Origin: CABRXV01 sp900754955
Lineage (GTDB): Bacteria; Actinomycetota; Coriobacteriia; Coriobacteriales; Eggerthellaceae
Assembly: GCA_902475005.1 (NCBI GenBank)
Contig: CABRXV010000064.1
Coordinates: 1 to 12,059, forward strand
Reading direction: 5' to 3'
DNA length: 12,059 nt
Part shown: positions 7,531 through 12,059 of the stretch, piece by piece
How positions within the stretch are numbered: the stretch's first letter is position 1
How the letters are laid out: each line of letters opens with the position of its first letter
Notes under the pieces: model-generated
Seen by the model: only the letters and a program-made list of their open reading frames with translations
Told to the model about the DNA's origin: nothing
Database searches by the model: none
Program-made: the position numbers and the translations under genes

Positions 7531-8400
7531 ATGGATATTCTTGTGACGCTCATCGGATCGGTGGCGTTCGCCATCCTCGCGCCGATCGTCGGCTGCCTGC
7601 TCGCCGGCATCGACCGCGTCATCTCGGCGCGCATGCAGGGACGCGTGGGGCCGCCGCTTCTGCAGCCCTACTACGACGTGCGCAAGCTCTTCGGCAAGGA
7701 GCGCGTTTCGGTCAGCTCGACCGAGGGCGCCTACGTGATCTGCGCGCTCGTGTTCGCGTGCATCGCGGGCGGCATCTTCTTCACGGGCGGTAATCTGCTC
7801 ATGTGCGTGTTCGTGATCACGCTGTCGAGCCTGTTCTTCATCATCGCGGCCTACGCCTCGCGTTCTCCCTATGCGGAGGTGGGCGCGGCGCGTGAGACGC
7901 TCCAGGTGATGTCGTACGAGCCGATGGTGCTGTTCCTCGCCGTCGGGTTCTTCATGGCGGTCGGCACCTTCAACGTGAGCGGCGTGTTCGCCCTCGACGT
8001 GCCGCCGATCGCGTCGATCTGGGTGATCTTCCTCGGCTTGCTGTTCGTGCTCACGATCAAGCTGCGCAAGTCGCCGTTCGATCTGTCGATGTCGCACCAC
8101 GCGCACCAGGAGCTCGTGCGCGGCGTGACCACCGAGATGAGCGGTCCGACCCTCGCGCTCGTCGAGATCATGCACTGGTGCGAGAACGTGCTCTTCCTCG
8201 GCTGGGTGGGCCTGTTCTTCGTGTGGGGCAATCCCGTCTCGATCGTCATCGCGGTCGTGGTGGCGCTGCTCGTGTACTTCCTCGAGATCTTCATCGACAA
8301 CAACTTCGCGCGCGTCAAGTGGCAGTTCATGTTCAAGTCGGCATGGGCTGTCTCGCTCGTGGCGGGCTGCGTCAACATCGCCGTCCTCGCGTTCCTGTAG
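7531..8400 (+). CDS. echB: Ech hydrogenase subunit EchB, membrane anchor (NuoH-like)
   Basis: A 289-residue membrane protein of the NuoH/HycD/EchB family, with about eight hydrophobic segments, which docks the soluble hydrogenase arm on the membrane. Family landmarks are the first cytoplasmic loop DRVISARMQGRVGPPLLQPY (28-47), the glutamate-bearing loop YAEVGAARETLQVMSYEP (114-131), the SPFDLSMSHHAHQELVRG loop (181-198) leading to TTEMSGP, and FLEIFIDNNFAR near the end. HAHQELV replaces the EAEAELV form usual in NuoH and is, as I recall, typical of Ech proteins. The start is uncertain. The ATG at 7531 gives the family-like N-terminus but its best ribosome site (GAGG, 7513-7516) is 14 nt away. 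A GTG at 7519 in the same frame would add four residues but lies only two bases after that site. The gene follows echA by about 20 nt and precedes echC by 12 nt. Confidence 0.93.
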   Translation: MDILVTLIGSVAFAILAPIVGCLLAGIDRVISARMQGRVGPPLLQPYYDVRKLFGKERVSVSSTEGAYVICALVFACIAGGIFFTGGNLLMCVFVITLSSLFFIIAAYASRSPYAEVGAARETLQVMSYEPMVLFLAVGFFMAVGTFNVSGVFALDVPPIASIWVIFLGLLFVLTIKLRKSPFDLSMSHHAHQELVRGVTTEMSGPTLALVEIMHWCENVLFLGWVGLFFVWGNPVSIVIAVVVALLVYFLEIFIDNNFARVKWQFMFKSAWAVSLVAGCVNIAVLAFL

Positions 8401-8412
8401 GGGTGAAGCAAT

Positions 8413-8856
8413 ATGGGTTATGCATCCAAATCGCCGTGGGTCATCCACTATGACGCCTCGAGCTGCAACGGCTGCGACATCGAGGTGCTCGCGACGCTGT
8501 GCCCCGGCTTCGACGGCGAGCGCTTCGGCGTCATCAACACCGGCAATCCCAAGCATGCCGACATCTTCCTCGTGACGGGTTCGGTCAACGAACAGAACAT
8601 CAAGGTGGTGCAGGAGATCTACAACCAGATGGTCGAGCCGAAGGTGGTCATCGCGTGCGGCATCTGCGCGTGCTCGGGCGGCATCTTCCATGACTGCTAC
8701 AACGTGATCGGCGGCGTGGACAAGGCCATCCCCGTCGACGTGTACGCGCCCGGCTGCGCCGTGCGCCCCGAGTCCATCATCGACGCCATCGTGCAGGGCG
8801 TGGCCATCCTCGACGAGAAGGCCAAGGCCGTCAAAGCTGCAAAGAAGGGGGCTTAA
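8413..8856 (+). CDS. echC: Ech hydrogenase small subunit EchC, proximal [4Fe-4S] protein (NuoB-like)
   Basis: A 147-residue soluble iron-sulfur protein of the NuoB/hydrogenase small-subunit family. It carries the proximal [4Fe-4S] cluster that passes electrons between EchF and the Ni-Fe site of EchE. The probable ligands are C18 and C21 (SSCNGCDIE), C85 (ACGICACSGG) and C115 (VYAPGCAVRPE). C82 and C87 flank the third ligand and are probably extra. The short length without further cluster domains is normal for group 4 enzymes. It ends in a Lys/Ala-rich tail (DEKAKAVKAAKKGA) beyond the usual fold. The ATG follows GGGTGA, 12 nt after echB. It is distinguished from complex I NuoB by the CNGCDIE spacing and by its hydrogenase-type large-subunit partner. 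Confidence 0.94.
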   Translation: MGYASKSPWVIHYDASSCNGCDIEVLATLCPGFDGERFGVINTGNPKHADIFLVTGSVNEQNIKVVQEIYNQMVEPKVVIACGICACSGGIFHDCYNVIGGVDKAIPVDVYAPGCAVRPESIIDAIVQGVAILDEKAKAVKAAKKGA

Positions 8857-8862
8857 ACTCAC

Positions 8863-9633
8863 ATGATGCAGTTCAGCCAGGGGTTCGCCCCCATATCGCT
8901 CGACTGGGTCCATGATCTTGCGGCCCAGCGCAAGGCCGAGGGGTGGCGCTACGTGCAGACCCTCGCCGTCAACACCGAGAAGGGCGTCGACCTCATCTAC
9001 TCGTTCATGAAAGACGGCGTGCTCGACAACAAGGTGGTGCGCGACGTGCCGCGCGACGCTACGGTGCCTTCGATCACCGACCTGTTCCTCGAGGCGTTCG
9101 TGTTCGAGAACGAGATCCACGACCTGTTCGGCGTGCATATCGAGAACATCGCCATCGACTTCGGCGGCAACTTCTACCAGGTGGCCGTGAAGGAGCCGAT
9201 GACCATCATCTCGCCCGAGGTTCAGGCCGCGCGCGAGAAGGCGCGCAAGGTGGCCAAGAAGCGCGGCGAGCGCGAGACGAAGGCAGCGCTCGCGACGGCG
9301 GCCAACGCCGAGTTCCTCTCCGAGCACCCCGAGACGGGCGAGCAGCCGAAGAAGCGCGGCCGCATTCTCGAGCCTTCGAACGACGACTTCGAGGCCAAGC
9401 TCGCGGGCATGGACCCCGAGAAGGTGGCGCGCGTGCGCGCCGCGATGGCGGCGAAGGCCAAGAAGGCCGCCGAGAAGGCAGCTGCCGAGCAGAAGCAGAA
9501 GGAGGCCGAGCTCGAGGCGAAGCTCGCCGACATGGATCCCGAGAAAGCCGCGCGCGTGCGCGCCGCGATGGCCGCGAAGGCCGCCAAGCAGGCGCAGCAG
9601 GCGGCGGGCAATAACGAAGAGGCAGGTGAGTAG
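8863..9633 (+). CDS. echD: Ech hydrogenase subunit EchD (NuoC-like) with a long charged repeat tail
   Basis: A 256-residue protein. Residues 1-115 match the NuoC/HycE-N/EchD fold, including the hallmark FENEIHDLFGVHIEN (81-95), which corresponds to the ERE-DLFGI motif of NuoC. This part is about the size of a whole typical EchD. The rest (about 116-256) is a soluble tail very rich in Ala, Lys, Glu and Arg. It holds two copies of a 23-residue motif (177-199 and 218-240) of the form MDPEKxARVRAAMAAKA, separated by a KKAAEKAAAEQKQKEAEL linker likely to be helical or coiled coil. The tail has no cysteines or membrane segments. The fold has no cofactor of its own and serves as a structural partner of EchE. 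ATG 8863 and ATG 8866 are equally possible starts; a GGGGG ribosome site lies at 8847-8851. The stop is one base before the echE ATG. Confidence 0.9.
   Translation: MMQFSQGFAPISLDWVHDLAAQRKAEGWRYVQTLAVNTEKGVDLIYSFMKDGVLDNKVVRDVPRDATVPSITDLFLEAFVFENEIHDLFGVHIENIAIDFGGNFYQVAVKEPMTIISPEVQAAREKARKVAKKRGERETKAALATAANAEFLSEHPETGEQPKKRGRILEPSNDDFEAKLAGMDPEKVARVRAAMAAKAKKAAEKAAAEQKQKEAELEAKLADMDPEKAARVRAAMAAKAAKQAQQAAGNNEEAGE
9391..9582 (+). repeat. Duplicated 69-nt segment in the echD tail
   Basis: Bases 9391-9459 and 9514-9582 encode the same 23-residue motif with two differences (Gly/Asp and Val/Ala). They are also alike at DNA level, with a shared run gcgcgcgtgcgcgccgcgatgg. The start-to-start distance is 123 nt (41 codons), so the repeat keeps the frame. 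It reads as an internal protein repeat that arose by duplication and was kept. Confidence 0.88.
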
Positions 9634-9634
9634 C

Positions 9635-10723
9635 ATGGGCAAGGCGACGGTCATTCCCTTCGGGCCGCAGCATCCGGTTCTCCCCGAGCCGCTTCACCTC
9701 GACCTCGTGGTCGAGGACGAGAAGGTCGTCGACTGTATCCCCCAGATCGGATTTGTGCACCGCGGGCTCGAGAAGCTCGTGGAGACGCGCGACTACAACC
9801 AGTTCATCTACGTGGCGGAGCGCATCTGCGGCATCTGCGCGATGGGGCACTCGCTCGGTTACGCCGAGACGGTCGAGTCGCTCATGGGCATCGAGGTGCC
9901 CAAGCGCGCCGAGTACCTGCGCGTGATCTGGCACGAGCTCTCGCGAATCCACTCGCACATGCTCTGGCTCGGCCTCGCCGCCGACGCGTTCGGCTTCGAG
10001 TCGATGTTCATGCACTGCTGGCGTCTGCGCGAGCGCGTACTCGACATCTTCGAGAAGACCACGGGCGGCCGCGTCATCCTGTCGGTCGTCAAGGTGGGCG
10101 GCGTCGTGCGCGACATCGACGAGACGACGATGCGCGAGATCATCAACGTGCTCGAGGGCATCCGCGAGGACTACACTGCGATCATGAAGGCGCTCCTGAC
10201 CGACACCTCCATCAAGAACCGCACGGTGGGCGTGGGGTACGTGAGCCACGAGCAGGCGCTCGACCTTAGCATGGTGGGTCCGTTCGCGCGCGCTTCGGCG
10301 GTCAACTACGACGTGCGCATGTTCGGCCGCGGCGCCTACGGCGAGCTTGCCGACTTCCAGCCGATCCTCGACTCCGACGGCGACTGCTACGCGCGCGTGA
10401 AGGTGCGCTGCCTCGAGATCCTCCAGTCGATCGACATCATCGAGGAGCTCGCGAGCAAGATTCCCGCGGGCGACATCGACGTGAAGGTGAAGGGTGCACC
10501 CGTCGAGGGCTCGCAGGCGTCCAACGTGCTCGAGCAGCCGCGCGGCGAGTGCTACTACTACGCGCGCGGCAACGGCACGAAGTACCTCGAGCGCATGCGC
10601 ATGCGCACGCCTACCTCGCAGAACCTTGCGGGCATGACGGCGGCGCTCAAGGGCTGCGACCTCGCGGACGTGAACATGATCGTGCTGACGATCGACCCCT
10701 GCATCAGCTGCACGGAAAGGTAG
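9635..10723 (+). CDS. echE: Ech hydrogenase large subunit EchE, [NiFe] catalytic subunit
   Basis: A 362-residue catalytic subunit of a group 4 [NiFe] hydrogenase, homologous to NuoD but with all nickel ligands. The N-terminal motif ERICGICAMGHSLGY supplies C65, C68 and the conserved H72; the C-terminal motif DPCISCTER supplies C356 and C359. These four cysteines bind the Ni-Fe centre, so this is a hydrogenase and not complex I. The protein stops at R362, immediately after the last motif. Most [NiFe] large subunits carry a C-terminal peptide that a protease removes after nickel insertion; Ech and CooH enzymes are known to lack it, which fits here. The ATG at 9635 follows AGGTGAG by six bases. 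A GTG at 9626 in frame is less likely because it lies inside the ribosome site. The expected reaction is reversible reduction of 2 H+ to H2 with ferredoxin electrons, on the cytoplasmic side of the membrane. Confidence 0.96.
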   Translation: MGKATVIPFGPQHPVLPEPLHLDLVVEDEKVVDCIPQIGFVHRGLEKLVETRDYNQFIYVAERICGICAMGHSLGYAETVESLMGIEVPKRAEYLRVIWHELSRIHSHMLWLGLAADAFGFESMFMHCWRLRERVLDIFEKTTGGRVILSVVKVGGVVRDIDETTMREIINVLEGIREDYTAIMKALLTDTSIKNRTVGVGYVSHEQALDLSMVGPFARASAVNYDVRMFGRGAYGELADFQPILDSDGDCYARVKVRCLEILQSIDIIEELASKIPAGDIDVKVKGAPVEGSQASNVLEQPRGECYYYARGNGTKYLERMRMRTPTSQNLAGMTAALKGCDLADVNMIVLTIDPCISCTER

Positions 10724-10729
10724 GTTGCG

Positions 10730-11158
10730 GTGGGAAGCTTCAAACTAGGCGGCATGACGTTCGGCTCGCTGTTCAAGAAGCCGGAGACGACGTGTTATCC
10801 GTTCGAGAAGAAACCGGTGCCCGAGGGGCTCAAGGGCCACATCCACAACGAAGTGGGCAACTGCATCCTGTGCAGCCTCTGCGCCAAGACGTGCCCGACG
10901 GGCGCCATCACGGTTGACAAGAAGGTGCGCCGCTGGGCCATCGATCCCTTCCTGTGCGTGCAGTGCTCCTCCTGCGTGCGCGCGTGCCCGAAGAACTGCC
11001 TCCACATGCTGCCGACCTACACGCCCGTGTCAACGTCGCAGTTCTGCAACGCCTTCGAGGTGCCCGATCCGAAGAACCCCAAGCCCGCCGTCACGCAGAA
11101 GGCGTCGGTCAAGTGGGACTTCACCGAGCCCGACCAGCTCGGTCAGCTCGAGAAGTAG
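10730..11158 (+). CDS. echF: Ech hydrogenase subunit EchF, 2x[4Fe-4S] electron-transfer protein (NuoI-like)
   Basis: A 142-residue ferredoxin-like subunit with two complete [4Fe-4S] motifs: CILCSLCAKTCP (C45, C48, C51, C55) and CVQCSSCVRACP (C76, C79, C82, C86). Each follows the C-x2-C-x2-C-x3-C-P pattern, and the two should form a wire from soluble ferredoxin to EchC. The remaining cysteines (C22, C90, C106) are unassigned. The GTG start at 10730 is seven codons ahead of the nearest ATG. It is preferred because it lies only six bases after the echE stop, has GGAAAGG about nine bases upstream, and keeps the N-terminal SFKLGGMTFGSLF segment, which resembles the membrane-surface helix of NuoI/EchF proteins. 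It is the last gene of the operon; 111 nt beyond the stop a strong hairpin may end the transcript. Confidence 0.94.
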   Translation: MGSFKLGGMTFGSLFKKPETTCYPFEKKPVPEGLKGHIHNEVGNCILCSLCAKTCPTGAITVDKKVRRWAIDPFLCVQCSSCVRACPKNCLHMLPTYTPVSTSQFCNAFEVPDPKNPKPAVTQKASVKWDFTEPDQLGQLEK

Positions 11159-11239
11159 CGCTGCGGCGTGCGTCCGCTGTGAAAATCGGCTGAAGAAGGT
11201 AAAATCGCAGGACATTGCCCCGATAGCGGCTGTGCGCCC

Positions 11240-11248
11240 TGCTAGAAT
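11240..11248 (+). promoter_or_regulatory. Candidate extended -10 promoter for the pgsA-like gene
   Basis: TGCTAGAAT fits an extended -10 (TG, one base, then TAGAAT, one mismatch from TATAAT). The best -35-like hexamer, TTGCCC at 11215, is 22 nt away and probably not used. Transcription would begin near 11255 and run through the hairpin at 11270-11293 before the start codon at 11318. The rest of the echF-pgsA gap (11159-11239) shows no gene or other signal. Confidence 0.42.
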
Positions 11249-11269
11249 ATGTTCTTTGAACACGAAAGC

Positions 11270-11297
11270 GTCGGACCCCGCAAGGGGTCCGACTTTT
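11270..11297 (+). terminator. Strong hairpin with GCAA loop and T-tract between echF and pgsA
   Basis: GTCGGACCCC (11270-11279), loop GCAA and GGGGTCCGAC (11284-11293) form a perfect 10-bp stem closed by a GNRA-type tetraloop, followed by TTTT. This is the shape of an intrinsic terminator with a short T-tract, and it probably ends the ech transcript. It also lies inside the predicted leader of the downstream gene, so an attenuator or mRNA-stabilising stem is an alternative. Confidence 0.75.
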
Positions 11298-11317
11298 GCG
11301 AATACGGAGAGTCGACT

Positions 11318-11971
11318 ATGGCAGCAGCTCACGAGCAGGACGCCCGCGAAACCGAAGAAGTTTCGGATCGCATCTTCACGATTCCGAACCTCATCTCCTT
11401 CATCCGCCTGTGCATGGTGCCGGCGTACCTCATCCTGCTGCTCCAGGGCTTCAACCTCATCGCCACCATCCTGTTCGCCGCCGCGGCCGCAACCGACTTC
11501 GTGGACGGTCAGATCGCGCGCCGCACGCACTCGGTGTCGCGTCTCGGGCAGCTGCTCGACCCGGCGGTCGACCGCATTCTCATGATCACCGGCGTGCTCG
11601 GCCTGTTCCTCGTGGGGCGTCTGCCCCTCTGGATCATCCTCGTCGTGCTCGCGCGCGATCTGCTGCTGCTCGTCGGCGGCGCGTGTCTGCTGTCGCGTTG
11701 GCGCATCCGCGTGGCCGTGATCTATCCCGGCAAGGTGGCGACCACCTTGCTGTTCGTCGGCTTTGCGGGCCTGCTGCTCAACTGGCCGCTCATCGGCGGC
11801 CTTGGCGTGTGCGACCTCTCCTGGCTGCCGGGCTTCAACGCCGACCCCGCGTCGTGGGGCATCTGGTTCGTGTACGCGGGCCTCGTGCTTGCGCTCGGCA
11901 CGACGGTCTACTACTGCATGACGGCCTGGCGCAAGCTCTGCGCCGCGCGCGCCGCGCAGGAGGAGGCGTAG
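11318..11971 (+). CDS. pgsA: CDP-alcohol phosphatidyltransferase, probably phosphatidylglycerophosphate synthase
   Basis: A 217-residue integral membrane enzyme of the CDP-alcohol phosphatidyltransferase family. The full catalytic signature is present: D60-x2-D63-G64-x2-A67-R68-x8-G77-x3-D81-x3-D85 (FVDGQIARR, then LGQLLDPAVDR), whose aspartates bind the metal ions and the CDP group. The N-terminal TIPNLISFIRLCMVPAYL is typical of PgsA-type proteins, which join CDP-diacylglycerol to glycerol 3-phosphate. About five or six hydrophobic segments follow the signature pattern. The ATG at 11318 was chosen because GGAGA lies seven bases upstream; the open frame extends 23 codons further but through the hairpin. 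Family is secure. The exact alcohol substrate (glycerol 3-phosphate versus phosphatidylglycerol or an inositol phosphate) is not decided by the motif. It is set off from ech by the hairpin and its own promoter, so it is probably an unrelated housekeeping lipid gene. Confidence 0.85.
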   Translation: MAAAHEQDARETEEVSDRIFTIPNLISFIRLCMVPAYLILLLQGFNLIATILFAAAAATDFVDGQIARRTHSVSRLGQLLDPAVDRILMITGVLGLFLVGRLPLWIILVVLARDLLLLVGGACLLSRWRIRVAVIYPGKVATTLLFVGFAGLLLNWPLIGGLGVCDLSWLPGFNADPASWGIWFVYAGLVLALGTTVYYCMTAWRKLCAARAAQEEA

Positions 11972-11978
11972 GGGCTTC

Positions 11979-12059
11979 ATGGACGAGCGAAGGCAGGCTC
12001 CGCGTCGGCGCCCGGCGCCGCGTCGCGCCGCATCGCGCGAGCGGCAGGGCGCGGGCCGC
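11979..12059 (+). CDS. Start of an unidentified gene, cut by the window edge
   Basis: The first 27 codons of a frame that stays open to the last base. It begins seven bases after the pgsA-like stop with AGGGG five bases ahead of the ATG, so co-translation with pgsA is likely. The visible part is very basic and rich in Arg, Pro and Ala (MDERRQAPRRRPAPRRAASR). This resembles the disordered cytoplasmic tail that precedes a membrane segment in some cell-envelope proteins, but nothing identifies it. Confidence 0.5.
   Translation, partial: MDERRQAPRRRPAPRRAASRERQGAGR

Noticed and set aside
5526..7634. 702-residue open frame on the minus strand opposite echA and the echB start
   Set aside because: Its His/Arg/Asp/Glu-rich low-complexity translation is what the antisense of G+C-biased membrane-protein codons gives. 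There is no ribosome site or family motif, and echA on the other strand is unmistakable.
7459..9654. 731-residue open frame on the minus strand opposite echB, echC and echD
   Set aside because: It runs across three recognised genes and their junctions with biased His/Arg/Leu/Glu composition, so it is an antisense shadow.
5589..11158. Respiratory complex I (nuo) fragment
   Set aside because: The subunits are Nuo homologues, but the large subunit keeps both CxxC nickel-binding motifs, only six subunits are present, and the order is that of Ech.
11270..11297. tRNA or other structured RNA gene
   Set aside because: There is one 10-bp stem with a four-base loop and nothing resembling a cloverleaf or a conserved small RNA.

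Overview
The window is G+C-rich DNA, with third codon positions almost always G or C, from an anaerobic bacterium. The gene content (a six-subunit Ech-type [NiFe] hydrogenase, a stand-alone hybrid histidine kinase and a PgsA-type enzyme) and codon use best fit an actinobacterium of the class Coriobacteriia, such as the Eggerthella/Gordonibacter group. That placement is an inference from style, because no rRNA or marker gene is present.

Left half, minus strand, read from about 5380 down to 141: a four-gene signalling operon. In transcription order it encodes a membrane hybrid histidine kinase with an extracytoplasmic sensor and C-terminal receiver (5348-2814), a membrane GGDEF diguanylate cyclase (2806-1603), a receiver/HD-GYP response regulator (1606-491) and a free HPt protein (494-141). 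The genes are 7 nt apart or joined by ATGA overlaps. The parts form a plausible His-Asp-His-Asp relay ending on a c-di-GMP phosphodiesterase, beside a c-di-GMP synthase. The GGDEF gene is broken by a perfect 22-nt tandem duplication (1858-1901). Removing one copy restores a full GGDEF domain that ends exactly at the ATGA junction with the HD-GYP gene. This is the most striking observation in the window.

Centre: a 240-nt divergent intergenic region (5349-5588) carries a candidate promoter for each direction.

Right half, plus strand, 5589-11158: echABCDEF, a complete group 4 membrane-bound, ferredoxin-linked, ion-pumping [NiFe] hydrogenase in the canonical order. All metal-binding cysteines are present in the catalytic large subunit, the small subunit and the 2x[4Fe-4S] subunit. 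EchE ends directly after its last nickel-binding motif, so no maturation peptide is cleaved. EchD has a NuoC-like core followed by a charged Ala/Lys/Glu-rich tail of about 140 residues containing a duplicated 23-residue motif.

Right edge: a 159-nt gap holds a candidate extended -10 promoter and a strong 10-bp hairpin with a GCAA loop. It is followed by a CDP-alcohol phosphatidyltransferase gene (pgsA-like, 11318-11971) and the first 27 codons of another gene that runs off the window. No tRNA, rRNA, CRISPR array, insertion sequence or phage gene was seen. The first 140 nt hold nothing I can support.
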